From: Schistocephalus solidus
Taxonomy: Eukaryota; Platyhelminthes; Cestoda; Diphyllobothriidea; Diphyllobothriidae
DNA length: 64,000 nucleotides
Direction of reading: 5' to 3'
Assembly (NCBI GenBank): GCA_017591395.1
Contig: WEDG01009072.1
Span: forward strand, 97,501-161,500
Shown here: positions 46,503 through 60,174 of the stretch, piece by piece
How positions within the stretch are numbered: position 1 is the stretch's first letter
Layout of the letters: the number at the start of each line of letters is the position of its first letter
The notes under the pieces: generated by a model
Told to the model about the DNA's origin: nothing
Seen by the model: the letters and a program-made list of their open reading frames with translations, nothing else
Database searches by the model: none
Made by a program: the position numbers and the translations under genes

Positions 46503-49267
46503 TAAAAAATACAAACTGCACGCAGTCAGTCTACGACTGTTACTTCTCCAATACAGTCGTTAGTCTTCCTAACCCCCGGTTGTCCTTGCCGTAAGCTCAC
46601 AGGCGTCAGTGCTTGCGCATGAACACTGTGTTGAGTGATCGTATACACCACTGTGGTTGTATCCTGGTAGATAAATATACGTCAGTTATTCATGTTACTG
46701 AAGACGACTGCTTATCTCCTTCAATTTGTAATTAAAGGATTAATGTCCTCTCCCCTCGTCGAAATAAAGGGGCGTTTTTCGTTTGTAGTCAAATACCGTC
46801 AACGTCGTTCAGGAAAGAGCACACAAGATCAAACTGCTTACTTCTCTTCCTGAATGGACTTTAAAAAGACGATTGAATTCCCAGGCATTTATCGGCATAC
46901 TACCGCATCAAATCACAAATTACTATAGGATCCAATGGACGGGGTAATCCATTTGGTCAAGAGGTCCCTTAAAATACAAAATGAACTTTTATGTATACAT
47001 TGCAAGTTCAGTACTAGACCTGTAGACATGATAATAGGCCAAAAACCCTCACAAACGTCTCATATATTTTCAGTAGTAACGATTTTTGAGTCAAAATACT
47101 CACCTCTATGTAGTATTAACTTCCAAATTGAAACGGTTTCCTGCAGAATTAATACACACATGAACCATTGGTTCGCTAAAGTCAACAATTACACTTTGGA
47201 ATCAGCTACGCTCCCACCTCCGATCAACCGAATAACTTCAATGCAAACCGGCTGAATGTACTTTAGAAAGAAAATGGTTGACAAACCAGTGGAAATTTTA
47301 TGAAAACTTTTCCCCTCTACTTGAGGATTGGAGCCCTGGTTTTATTACTATTACATACTTACTTATTTGATTTAGGTAGAAATGTTGCGCTATGATACAT
47401 CCGTGTTGTAAGTTGTTTAGGGTTATAATTAGGACTTGGGTCTGGCATTAGGATTTTACGGTAAGGGCTAACGTTTATGACTAGGACTGGAGTTCGGGGC
47501 AGGTTTAGGGTTGGCGTTAAGGTTAAGGTTGGGTGTAAGTTTGATTGTCATATACTGCCTCACGCAATCCGGCGTTCATTAAGTAATAACCGCAGATTAC
47601 CACTTTCCACCCGTTCAAGAGTGCCAAAATCTTATCTTTCAAATTTCCCAACACTTCGTGTGGGTAAATAAAAACAATTATTTTACGGTAATGTGAGTTT
47701 TTCAGTGCGTTCCGTGGTTTCCGTCAGTTGCCATATCCATTTGTCATAATCATAAAGTTAATATTAATATGCTTCCCATATTCCCAGCGTCTTTGTGTTA
47801 CATCTTCTCAGTGGGTTTACTTATTGAATCCTTGGCGGGAAACTTTCAAAAGCTTGAAGCGTGGGGGTCACAAGCTTTGACAGAAAACAAGAAACATAAG
47901 CTGTTGCCTATTTCTACTGCTTTGCTTGCTCGGCACAATGTCCCCCGAGATTATAAGCACAAATTGCCCTATCACATAGTCCCCTAGCGATGTGAACTAC
48001 TGTCTCTATGTCAATATGAAACAATAAATTGTAAATTAGCCGCACTGAGTAAGGCACAGCTGGGTTAACTCAGGATCTTGGTTTTTGAAAGAACATGATT
48101 TGTGTATTAGTAAGGCTTACTCCACCACCAAATGCTCAAGTATAACCAAACGACGGACAGAAACCCTATGCAGCCCAACATGGACATCTACGTGGATCCA
48201 TTCAACAAAAACGACCAACCGTCGAGGAAAAATGATTTGGTCGCACGAAAAAACGCAGCTCAGACAGGTCAAGAGGTCAAACTGCCTGCCCAAAATCTTC
48301 AGTGGGAAGCTCTTTCGCATCCAACCTACATTCCCTAGGTCACTCCATCAGACTGTTACCTTTCTCTGTCTTTTTAAATCCACGGCGCAACTATACGTTT
48401 GACAACAAGAAAGACCTCCAAATCACGCTTTAAAACTATTTAAACCAACACACAAGGCTAAGTTTATTCAAATTACATTTACAAATTGGTTGAGAAAGAT
48501 GGGAAAAAAACCATCAATAACGCAAAGAACAAACACTGCCATGCAGTTCTTTTATTCAAAATCTAGTTTTTTTAGAAATAAATTTGAAATACTGTAAAGA
48601 CTTTTTAGGCAACGCTCTTCTGAGATAAGATGATACATTGACCAATTCACTCAGCACGCTTTGAGCCATTACTCATGCAACGGCTCTGCGACCAGAGTTT
48701 CAAACATTGTAACGACCAATAAAATATTTATTGAAGCATCGCAGCGTTACTTTACGCGAGATTTGCGCTTATTTGATGAGTCAACAGCTCGCGTGTGGCA
48801 AGCATAGCCGGAGGTTTGCCCTCTTTCGTCCCTGCGTTGACACCTCTCGCTCCGCTTGGCCTTCTGGTCAATTAACGCAAGAAGCATCTGACTCCCTATC
48901 TGGGACTCAAACGCTGGCTCTGTGGTTCGACTGGCTGATAAACGCGCACGATCAACACCCCTACTGCTTCTCGCACACATACGCGATCCTTCATGCTGTA
49001 GTATGGAGTGCTGATAAAGACAAGGAAGACTGCGATGGCTATTTCTGACTTCTTAGCCATTGCCAGCCACTCAAACCAAAAGTGCTCCCACATTGCCGCA
49101 TTTACTTTGCACAAATACTCAAGCTTCCTGTAGATAGTTGATCTGAACGTAGTATTTCTTCCCAGGATTAACTCTGAAAAAAATAACTGTTCAGGTATCC
49201 TGTCTATTGTCCAAGTAGATACAATTCCAGCATAGAATGAAATTTCAGCCATAACTGGCAATTCGTT
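46503..49267. other. Intergenic DNA with a MITE-interior fragment and one protein-like frame
   Basis: 47400-47545 holds TTAGGG/TTAAGG-like words without inverted ends, probably an isolated MITE interior. 48114-48338 is an open frame with protein-like composition, discussed in the findings. 49005-49080 has faint similarity to the Arg-type SINE body. Confidence 0.45.
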
Positions 49268-49483
49268 GATGGCCGCTCACCGACCGTTAACGGAACTCAC
49301 TCGTCCCGTTCTGCCTTGAGGCTCACTACCTAGCCCCACTAGCAGCCGCGCAGTGGCTATTAGTAGCAAAGACAGATGAGCAATGCCGAAGAAGACAAGG
49401 GAGATTGGAATGGCCAGTTCTGGTTCATTGGCAATCAGCCATTCATACCCAACCACAGGTTGTGGTGTCCTGATCTAAACCAT
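49268..49483 (-). mobile_element. Arg-tRNA-like SINE body and tail
   Basis: The minus strand reads from the hairpin region through GAATGGCTGATTGCC, CCAGAACTGGCCATTCCAAT, CTTCGGCATTGCTCATCTG and TGCGCGGCTGCTAG to GGTCGGTGAGCGGCC. The tRNA head is replaced by the inverted copy that starts at 49484. Confidence 0.88.
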
Positions 49484-49655
49484 CACGACAAGGAGCACGT
49501 GGTTCAGTAGTTAGAACAGTGTACTTCTAATTATCAGGCCGAAGGTTCGAGCCTCGGGTGGGGTATTACCTGGGGTTGGGTATGGCTGACTGATGACGGC
49601 TGCCGAGCCAGAAATGACCACTCCAGTCGCCTTTGTCTTTGTCAATATTGTTAAT
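49484..49655 (+). mobile_element. Arg-tRNA-like SINE head and body, inverted relative to its neighbour
   Basis: ACGACAAGGAGCACGTGGTTC (A-box region), AGTGTACTTCTAATTA (anticodon arm with the TCT position) and AGGTTCGAGCCTCGGG (B box) form the head. TTGGGTATGGCTGACTGATG and GCCAGAAATGACC follow. The body stops after TTGTCAATATTG. Confidence 0.88.
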
Positions 49656-49959
49656 AACTGACAATGCATGCGACAATCAAAGCAGTCAGAAGTTTCCATT
49701 TCTTGGCATAACTAGCCAGCGTAGCTGCGACTGCCTAGTGGTAGGGTTCTGGCACGAATTATTCGTTCCATTATTAGAGCTCAGAACACTGTTTCCTATT
49801 TACCGTAGTATGTTTTAATAATGTGCTGGGCTGCCCTACCCCGATTTATTGTTTCTATTATCAATGCCTTGATCGTTTTTCATCATCTGCTTGGCCAACT
49901 CACAATCCGCTAGGGGTCTACTGGCAAGATAAACAGCGTAAAATCAATATTAATGGATG

Positions 49960-51325
49960 AATTTCAACCATCAGCCTGGCATATTCCGAAAACGTGAAAG
50001 ATTGCTGTAAATACGATAAATATATGTTTAAGGTGATAACGTAAGCATACCCTTTTGTGTATATTAAGAGGACTATCCATTAGTCAAATATATTTACAGG
50101 TATTTCGGGTATTGGATTACAATAAGTTTCAGATCGCCCTTGAGATACTTGTGAATAAGTTACAATTTTCACTGTTTTCCATCGATTGGCAATCGATTTA
50201 GATCATGTTCTATGTGTTTATCAAAACCTTCAAAATAAGGTATTTTTTAAAGCATCTACCATAGTTGTGAGCTTTTGGATATTCTTTCTAATGGAGAGAG
50301 CCTTTAGCATTATATTTGTAGATTCATCCAAACATGAAATCTCACTGCCAAAAAAATGAACGTCCACAACAAAAACCGACAAGTAATATGCCTGAGATCA
50401 ATCAAAAACGTATAATAATAAGTTTCCTCTTTTAAAAAGTGTTTCAGCTAGATATTTCGTTGACGAATGTATGCAGACTTTACCTTTTTCGTAGGTTGAT
50501 TCAAGTTGAAAATGTGGAAGTGTAATCGGTTATGTGACTTCCTTTAAAATAAGTAAAACATTTTTTACTGAAAATGAAGAACTCCCTTTTCGATTTATAT
50601 TGAAGCATTTTCCTGCATTTTTTACTTTTATTTCCCGTTCTACGCCTGAAAATACACAACAAAGTATTCGAAAATATGCTAAGATGTTTCAAAGATTACT
50701 AATATTTGTCTATTGCGTTTCTGAATGCCGGATTAGCGGAAACAAAAAGTATCTGATTGCATGCTTCCAATTGTACATAAGTTGTTCTAGACTCCATCAC
50801 CACGATTTCTTTTGCTTATTTTGTTGACGTTCCCATTTTTCGCTGGAATAAAACAAAATACTGGTAAACAAGAGTCTTTCGACGTTTTGGGGCAAGAAAC
50901 TCAACAATTTTCACAAAATAATTATTAAAACTGAATCCCTTGCTTTTTGAAAAGAATAAGATTCCTCATACTTGCCTTCACCTGATTTTCATTTAATTTA
51001 GATCAAATTTTCCGATTACAGGAGCGATGTATTTGGAACTTCTCTTAGTTATATTAATGTCATTTTTTAATGCAATGTACAACAACGATAGACTTTGCTC
51101 TTTGAGGTTAAATAGCATAGAAAATTACTTGGATATCCAGCAACATCGGATTTCGCCTAAATCCTGCCTGTTTTCGATCATTATATAAGATTGAACATGC
51201 TGTGTTCTTTAGGAAAAGGCTTTCTGAGCCTCAAATCCACTCAACAAATCAAAATACCAAGACCAAATTTATGTTAGACTACTAAATCGAATTTCGATCA
51301 CGCATTGCATGAGGTAGATCATCTA
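49960..51325 (+). repeat. Unnamed interspersed repeat, copy D
   Basis: Collinear with copy C and with the last 1.3 kb of copies A and B. It preserves the clearest empty MITE site (GATATTTCGTTGACGAATG near 50453) and ends near GCATGAGGTAGATCATCTAC. Confidence 0.75.
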
Positions 51326-51939
51326 CTGTACGTGAGAAATTGCCTCTATGGACGCCGCTTTCCAGTAGCATTTCGAACCAGAGCGCGCGTACAACAGTCC
51401 TATAACCATACGGAAAACCTGATTAAGCCGTGGCCCCAACGAGCATCGGCTGCTTGGAACGGTTTGACCGAGGGGTAGTTTCCCGTAGTCGGATCAATCA
51501 TTTTCAGTTCCTGGACTGTCCCCTTGAGGCAGTGGGTTTGCATGGGTAGCCCATCGGCTTGAGCAATGACCAGCCACCCCTAGAGTTCTTATCTATGCAA
51601 GGTCCGCAAAAACCTATATGTCAGAAGCAAGAGTCTGTTTATTCAGGAACCAGCCTTCATTGAAAATTTCACCACTAACTGTCAAGTTTAGAAGCGCGGG
51701 ATATTCCACAGCCAAGTTACCTGGCAGGTCGCATCATCTGGGGCTCCTGTACTTCCTACCGCAAGAGGATGTTTGTGTTTACTGCTTGGGGGTTCTATAT
51801 GCTGACTCCCTGGCTTTATCATCAGGTGAGATGGTCGGTAGACCGTCTTTGATAAAACTGCGTGTTCTCGTTGTACAGTGGACTGTAGGCTCAGCCGTTG
51901 GCAACTTCTCTTCGCTACTGCACTTGCCCCCAAGGCCTC
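51326..51939. other. Intergenic DNA, no gene recognised
   Basis: Frames at 51618-52073 (plus) and 51779-52288 (minus) overlap on opposite strands and neither has a known motif. Confidence 0.5.
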
Positions 51940-52442
51940 CACTTGCTCTTCTCATCAGCGCAAGTGACGTAGATTTTAACCCACCCCTCATCCCCCCTCC
52001 CTGTCCCCCGATCGCCACCTCAGCCCGCCCTGTCGTGCATACACATAAACAATTACCATCAGGACGACAGTAGTGGTCGCAGCAGCAACAGCTGACGACG
52101 ACGACGACGACCGTAGCATTAGCACTTTTCGTCTCTTCTGTTTCACCTTCATCATCAGCACCCTCATCATCATCATCAGCGCATTCTCCGGGCGACAGGA
52201 GTGTCCTCATTGGCAGTGGGTGCGTTGCAGCGACGAGTACGGCGGTGAAAGGACGCGTGCTCGCGGCCGCACCCGGTCTGTCACACAATATTCGTCACAG
52301 GGCGAGCCACCGTGCGGGCGAGGAACAAGTAAAGACACAAGGGCCTGCAACCGCGGGGCCAGTCTGCCCGAGGTGCTGGTTCTGCTGGGTTGCCTACAGG
52401 AGGAGACTAGTCTCTGTAAATAATGTAAATACTTGAAACTTT

Positions 52443-52476
<34 letters not shown>

Positions 52477-52640
52477 TGTGCGTGCGTGGGAGCTGCTGTG
52501 GCTGCCTCCAGCAGGGCTGGGAGGCCGGAGCATTGCTGTACGAAACAGGCGGCGCGAAAAGCAGTCAACTCCTTCCAACACGCGTGCAGGCACACGCAAC
52601 ACGTGCTACAGCAGTTCCGTTTTTGCGTGTGTTGCTCTCA
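51940..52640. other. GC-rich, CpG-containing island with simple repeats
   Basis: GC-rich sequence with many CG dinucleotides, a GAC run (52093-52111), a CAT-rich stretch (about 52140-52185) and a TG run (52443-52480). Open frames on both strands follow from the low stop-codon density. It could be a promoter or first exon, but no splice-bounded coding exon could be assigned. Confidence 0.45.
52443..52480. repeat. (TG)n microsatellite
   Basis: About 15 TG units with one TTTG interruption. Confidence 0.95.
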
Positions 52641-52752
52641 GACCCTCCTTTGTTTATAACTTCTTTCTCTCTCACGAGCACTAACAAATACCCAAACAGG
52701 CTTTCGGACAGCGGATGAAATAAAGGACGGATGGTGGAGGAATTAATTGAAG

Positions 52753-52804
52753 GATGATGATGATGGTGATGGTGGTGGTGGTGGTGGTGGTGGTGGTGGT
52801 GGTG
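52753..52804. repeat. (ATG/GTG)n microsatellite
   Basis: ATG units grade into pure GTG units. The polyglycine and polyvaline frames here are artefacts. Confidence 0.93.
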
Positions 52805-53339
52805 TTAGACTTGTCGGTTTTGACTATCCCGTTTTTACCTCCAGGTTGTTCGTTTGCAAGTGTGATGGGAGCTTGAATCAGATCAAAATACAACTCACTC
52901 TGCGAGTATGGGGTAGTGGAATGCATATTTTTCGCACGAATGAGACTCGCGTTGCCATAGCTCCGCGGTTTAGTGATCGTGATCACAGTTGTTCTTGGTT
53001 AGCCTCTATCCTGTTGTGAGAGATCTCTCCTCCCCTGTCAGTAGAAATGTTCTAGTGCCAAAAGGCATTGTGAGGATGCTCGGCTCGGTCAGCAATAAGT
53101 ACCCTATCTTGTGAAAATCTTTGTTAACAGTGCAGTTTCACCGTCGATCAGGAAAGCTTCTGAGTCAACTTCCCTCTTCCTGCTTTAATTTTGCGGCACT
53201 TTTGACGTTGTTAAATATTTGGTATGTGCGTACTAAGCTTTTTGAGAACATACTATAGTCGATGCACATTTTTCCATGTACGTCTATTTTGCATTTAAAA
53301 GGTGCTTGGGCAAATTTAAATTAGTTAGGGGTTGTGACA

Positions 53340-53700
53340 GATTGAAATGATTCCTTTGGCCCAGTTGTGAGAAACTCAGCGGCCTCGGTGGGATTTGAAT
53401 CCATGACAGCAAGGGAAAGGTTTTAGCACAGCCAGCACTCTAGCCACCTGAGCCACAAGGTCTCACCGGGAGCCATGGGTTTAATCCCACTTGGGTCAAG
53501 TTACCCACCCAGCCTACTGCAACGTATGAAATCCACCGCAGGATTTCCTGAGAAATCAACCTAGAATGCACCAGATGACCACCAGGCACAATTAATTAGT
53601 AGAGGATTTCGGAAGAATTGAATAATTATTTGACCCAACCGTGAGAAATTCGGTGAACTCGCTGGGATTCGAACCCACGACAGCAAGGAAAAGGCATAAG
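53340..53700 (-). mobile_element. Ser-tRNA-like SINE, head-body-head dimer
   Basis: On the minus strand, head 1 (53640-53700, with GGGTTCGAATCCCAGCGAG) is followed by GTGCCTGGTGGTCATCTGG, a body with TTCATACGTTGCAGTAGG and GTGGGATTAAACCCATGGC, then head 2 with GTGGCTCAGGTGGCTAGAGTG (A box) and ATGGATTCAAATCCCACC (B box) ending at 53340. The same order is seen at 6594-6956. Confidence 0.88.
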
Positions 53701-53810
53701 TGCCTAGAGCATTGGCTGTAAAAAAAACCTTCTCCTTGCTTTCGTGGATTCGAATCCCACTGAGGTCGCCGAGTTTTTCACGGTTGGGTCAAATGAATTA
53801 TGTAAATTAG
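53701..53810 (+). mobile_element. Ser-tRNA-like SINE head, inverted next to the dimer
   Basis: GCCTAGAGCATTGGCTG, GTGGATTCGAATCCCACTGA and GAGTTTTTCACGGTTGGGTC match the 32276 copy. It abuts the minus-strand dimer, giving two heads facing each other. Confidence 0.85.
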
Positions 53811-54004
53811 TTACCTAAATACCCAACTGTGCAAAAAGGCCGGTATGCCGGAGACATTTTTGTTTTCTTTAGAGGGCGCAAATACTGGGTACAATCAGCC
53901 CTCTTTCCACGTGTGTTACCAGACCTCGACGATAGCATTCACTTTACAACAGTTATGCAACCAACCTACTCCAACATACGTAACCACCAGCTTTAACATA
54001 GCAG

Positions 54005-54078
54005 GCTGACTGCCAAGCGCGTTCGAAGCCCGCCTAAGTCACCGGGTCCTTCAAAGATGGGTCAGTTAAAGTTAACAC
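54005..54078 (+). mobile_element. Ser-tRNA-like SINE remnant
   Basis: GCGTTCGAAGCCCGCC (eroded B box), TAAGTCACCGGGTCC and ATGGGTCAGTTAAA follow the family order. Confidence 0.5.
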
Positions 54079-54083
54079 ATTCC

Positions 54084-54140
54084 GAAGAAGAAGATAAGGA
54101 GGATGATGACGATGGTGGTGGTGATGGTGGTGGTGGTGGT
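54084..54140. repeat. GAA/GAT/GGT compound microsatellite
   Basis: GAAGAAGAAG grades through GATGAC into GGTGGTGAT and pure GGT units. Confidence 0.9.
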
Positions 54141-55149
54141 TGAGTTATGCAAGCAGACAGGAAATTCCCTAGGCAAAGGTAAAATGTTGCAGAGGTCTCC
54201 CAAGACCAAGCTTTATAACGGCCTACGAAAGGGATTGCTTTGATTCACTAAAAAAAATAGATAGTACCTCTCCCGGTCCTCTCACTGCGTCTCTGGGTTA
54301 TCCTCTTGGTTACTGTTCTTCCGCCATTATTCATCAGACTGCAGGTGCGTTTGTCTGGGTCACAAGAAACTATCTTGGAGCACATATTTCAATGTAATGG
54401 GTAGGGCCTTTCGAAAACACGCACTCCATTTGGTAGTCGAATCAGATACCTATAAATTGAGCATAATATTGTCTTGTACTTCGTCCTGCGCTCGGCGGAA
54501 TCCGGCGGAAGAAAACATACTTAGAAATCATCCTCCACTTTTGTGCGAATTCGTTGGACTTTGTCTCGGCACCTTGACGCCTGCTGGCCTATTTACTGTT
54601 ACTGTTTGCTCAGATAGGCAAACACATGCACATCCGCGTAAGCTGACGCAAATCTTTACCAGGACGGCAAAAACGGAGCTGATCTGAACCACGTGACCGT
54701 GCAACTAGGGGGAGGGGGGTGGCGGGCAGAGACTGCACAACGCCGGTTTGTTTTTTACCCGAAGGAGGTGCTGGTTTTGGGCGCTTGTGCCTGTCTCTGT
54801 GTACTCTGTACCCGAAAGGCTGGGGGAAGCCGGTCTCAGGCACTTCCTGCATCATTGCCAAGACGGCAGATTTCCGCCCTCGGCAGGACATCTTCCAGAG
54901 GTATAGACTGCTCACGCCGGTCCGACAGCGGGTACCAAAGGTCGACTTCGACGCTCGGTAGACGCGCCGACAGTTTTAACGCGCGTGCACATACACACAC
55001 AATGTAAGCACACAAATCTGTTTGCTTTTTTTCATCTTAAGCACTCAACCCCTTGATGTTCCAATGAGTCCTCTCCTGAACTGACTTTATGGGTTTTGGC
55101 GCATACTGCAATTGTGGCAGTGGTCTTCCTATTACCCGCGCAAGTACTG
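54141..55149. other. Intergenic DNA with a second GC-rich island
   Basis: The part at about 54640-55000 is GC-rich and includes a G-run (about 54709-54724). Overlapping frames on both strands have no recognisable motif. Confidence 0.45.
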
Positions 55150-56616
<1,467 letters not shown>

Positions 56617-58799
56617 TTCTTCGGGGGTACTAATTATGGTTTATGTCATTCTAGCAAGGAATAAAAACACTCCTGCAACTGTCCTGAATATGGCTTCCAC
56701 TTTGGCAATGTGCAGTGCTGCTCTCTCTCACTAGGTGCGTTTGCTAAATACTCTTCTTGCTCAGTTGACCCAGTGGCGTTCATGAGAAACCATTGCAGCG
56801 GACAGAGCCAATACTGCATTAAACCCCATCCCAATGCTCTCGGTGGTTTAGCGATGGCAAACTTTAAGGTGCAACGCGCCCAAGAGGATTTTATTTTTCG
56901 ACCTCAAATGAGTCGCTCACGTTGAATTTGATCCGCATGTCACCCTAGTGAACCAAAATTACTATCTTTCAGTGCTGAAGCGATTGTGTGAGGCAGTAAG
57001 AGAAATCCAACTGACTTTTGACGCCCGGGGGACTGGCTGCTTCCCCATGACAAGTCGTCTGTCCACAAAGCGTTCAAAATCAGCGGTTGTTCACCCCCCT
57101 GTGACTTTTTCTCAAGAATGAAGAATAATCGAAAGGGATAACTTTATCCGAACGTCGAAGAGCTTTAGGAACAAATACCTGGTGACACTTAAAAACATTA
57201 TATTATTTATTGATTATTATATTATATATTATATTATTAATAATATGTTAATAAAACGTTGCGGAGAGTGGAAACAGTTTTGGGACAAGGAGATTACTGT
57301 TTTACAGGATGCTGTCTTAATTTTTTTTAATAAATAAACTTTTCTCGTTGTGGGTACCTTCTTAAGTATTATCTTAAGTTTTTTTAAGATTATAGGAAGT
57401 TCCCTGTGTAACCAAGCCGTCCTTTCTTGCTGTACGTTCATTATGTCTACTGCAGCTTAGACTGCAATTTTCATTCTCTATGTGTCTGGTTTCATTCCGA
57501 TGGATTTACTCAAAATTAGCCCAGTAATTTCTAATAAGCTTAAATATCTGAACTGTAAAAACTCGAGTATCTACCAGAAAGCACTCGGAGAGTGCTGTGA
57601 GACCCATTGCTGAGCTGAACCCCTTGGAATTGTGAGCCAGACAGCGACATACTATCAACGGTCCACAGGTCTGTGCGGTCACTATGGTAAATCATGCGAC
57701 TGGAGGTTCAAATCACGATAGAAAAAGGAGGGCGCAGAGTTCACGGTTCTCAGCATTAAGACTTCCCAGCAACCTATCCCAGCTTTCATGTTTCAGAAGC
57801 AAGCAACTTGAAGACCCACGAAAAGTAACCCCTTCCAGAAGGCGTCAGTTCAATTAAACCGGATCCCGCTAAAGTGTTACAAATTACTGCGGTCCAAGTC
57901 GTCGACTAGACATGCAACAGGACTTGTTGTGGTTACAGAGAGGGCAAGAACTATTATGTGACCCAATTCAGCAAATAAATGATAGGTCAGCGAGTAATAT
58001 GGAACCGGGTGTAATATTATTTTTATGGATGGGGCTAAGTGACGTAAAGGAGAGCGCGAACTTAACCATTGTTTTTGTTAGGGTCCGTATTCGTTGCCGG
58101 GTTAGTAGGGTCGTACAATATTTTGTTGGCCCGACAAGTGTGCAGTCTGCGAGAGCCGGTGGCTTAACCCTCACGCCAACCACTATGCGTCATGCCATTT
58201 CTGGCTGACCTGACCCACTTTTATTCGGACTCTTGACGGAAGGAAGAATGGGGTCCGCTCTGCGTGATCTTCCATTATAAAAGTAAAATGGATGCGTTTT
58301 GAAACTACCACGGCATCCTAATAGTCGCCACTTTGAAAGTTGCCGTTCGATCCGATAGTTTGGTCCTCCTACCGCCAAAGAACTATTTTATGACCCGGCC
58401 ACGAATGCAAACCCTAACGAGCACGATGTTTAGAGTTAGGGTTACTTTGGCTTGCAGTAAGGTCGCATAGTGCTCGCTGACCTATCATTTGTTCCCTGAG
58501 TTGAGTTGCATATTACGTTCTGACCAAAAAGTGTGATCTGCTTAAAAAACGACGCTAAGAAGACGTGGGCCTGCCTAACTGCTGACTACCCTGTGACTTC
58601 AGGGTCTGTAGGAGAATGCTGGCAGTGAGGGCTGGCTGTGAGATAAGCAGACTCCCAAAACTGACTTCGTTCCTGACAATGCGAAGCTAGCCGGACTTCA
58701 TCTGGTCAAAATTTACATGCACACGGTACAGTTTTACAAGACGTGGAAGGCTAAAACTACCTCTACATGCTGATGCCGAGTTCGTGAGAGGTAAGAAGC
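56617..58799. other. Intergenic DNA, no gene recognised
   Basis: An AT-only palindromic stretch lies near 57190-57247. A faint tRNA-like B-box word (GAGGTTCAAATCACG) is at about 57704-57718 without a convincing cloverleaf. Around 58420-58445 there is a TTAGAGTTAGGGTTA word like the MITE interiors. Confidence 0.5.
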
Positions 58800-58801
58800 G
58801 T

Positions 58802-58985
58802 GCTGTCCGAGTTATGTATCATCAATAGATCCCTTAGAAATTTTGTTGGAGACTACTCCTTTAGGATTTTCAGAAAACTTGTAGACCCGCATTTGGAGTG
58901 GACCACGCGAGCCTGGAGAACGTGGGAGGTGCACGCTCAGAGTAGTCTGGAAAGAGGGTCAAAGAGGGTCATCCAAATTTTAAGG
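58802..58985 (+). pseudogene. LINE reverse transcriptase C-terminal fragment
   Basis: The frame reads IINRSLRNF, FRIFRKLVDPHLEWTTRAW and LERGSKRVIQIL, which corresponds to the conserved I-NRSFR...F..L..T.VRPHLEY...AW......LERVQRRATK segment after the polymerase core of CR1/Jockey LINEs. The sequence to the left does not continue in frame, so the fragment is truncated or frameshifted. It could come from the same LINE family as the 42.2 kb fragment, but they do not overlap and this cannot be tested here. Confidence 0.8.
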
Positions 58986-59045
58986 GTGAAGCCTCCTCGT
59001 GTAAACTCACCCTTTCCCCACCAACACATCTAAACCCAAATGACC

Positions 59046-59333
59046 TTATTGACAACGATAAAAGATACAGGAATGGCCATTATTAACCCTCAGTAGCCAG
59101 CCGTACCCAAACCCAGGTTCTGCAACACCTAAGGCTAGAATTCGTGACCTGTTGGTTAGAAGTCTAACGCCCTAACCATTGCGCCACGGGCTCATTGTCT
59201 TGCCGGTTTAGCTAGGGAATATTGACATCGTTGATTAACGCTCACTTATTGTTAACGGAGCTCACTCGTCCCGTTCTGCCTTTGGGCCTACTCTCAAGCC
59301 CCGCCAGCAACCACACAGCGACTAGTGATATAG
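59046..59333 (-). mobile_element. Arg-tRNA-like SINE, near full length
   Basis: The minus strand shows GAGCCCGTGGCGCAATGGTT (A box), GGGCGTTAGACTTCTAACC (anticodon arm, TCT), the eroded B box ACGAATTCTAGCC, GTTTGGGTACGGCTGGC and AATGGCCATTCCTG. In window order the head is followed by a tail (CGCTGTGTGGTTGCTGGCGG on the minus strand, 59230-59330), repeating the tail-head junction seen at 62 kb. Confidence 0.88.
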
Positions 59334-60075
59334 TAATATCGAAATCTCTATGCTTTTAGTAATATGGAAACGCACGAGGAGCCCTTCTGTATTGTAGGAG
59401 GAGTCACTTTCAGTCTGGCCTTTGGCAGTATGTTTGAATAATCTACCAAACTCTGCGCATTCAGTAGCCAAGGATGCACGTACGGAACTTATCCCTCTCT
59501 TTCAGGATAGTAAAGCCTGTAACAGATGTTTTGACGTCACCATTAATGGAAATCGGTAAGACTTGTGTTCCAAAATGAGCCGGAACGATGCGGGATTAAA
59601 CTCATCCCGTTAGACTCACGCTCTCCTTTTTATATTTTTATGGTCCCTTTTGAACTATTTCAACCCACGTGGTTCCTTTCTAAACTCCATCCAAATTTAT
59701 TTTATAACTAGGGTACTCAAATACTGCCATTTCTTTTTTGTCAATAACGTAAACTGAGCCACCTAATGTGGTCGTTGTAGTTCTTCAAGGAAATGCGTAA
59801 CAAGTGAAGTTCCATTGCAAATATCCTCCCCCAATGACAGCAAGACCAATCACATGTTCGATCAAGACCAGACTGAATTGCTAAGCACCTGGATCATTTG
59901 TTGTTGCATAAGTTGCTGTATCAACCACTTTCAGATCCACTTTGACCAGCAAAGAGATCTAGGAAGGCTGATCCGTTCGTTCTATTCCGCTCTATGCCGG
60001 AGTGAGATTCACTGGGCAGCTGTGGCCGTACCGCAATTACTAATTGCGTGAAGACTATAACAGTCAGTTCTGTTT
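59334..60075. other. Intergenic DNA, nothing recognised
   Basis: Short frames only. Confidence 0.5.
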
Positions 60076-60174
60076 TAGAAGAGGAACAAGAAGACGAGGC
60101 GCTCACTAGAACATGGGGTTTATTGGCCTGACTTTTTGAGTTCTCCATCGAAACCATCATTAGGGACAGTTGTA
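60076..60174 (-). mobile_element. Penelope-like terminal-repeat fragment
   Basis: On the minus strand: AATGATGGTTTCGATGGAGAA, then AAAGTCAGGCCAATAAACCC, TAGTGAGCGCCTCGTCTTC. Both hammerhead-like boxes are damaged, so this is an old copy. Confidence 0.7.

Noticed and set aside
51779..52288. 169-codon minus-strand frame with an acidic stretch
   Set aside because: The acidic and poly-Val/Cys runs come from CAT and GAC simple repeats. It overlaps an equally long + strand frame in GC-rich DNA with few stop codons.
57690..57740. tRNA-like B-box word GGTTCAAATCACG
   Set aside because: No A box at the right spacing and no convincing cloverleaf.
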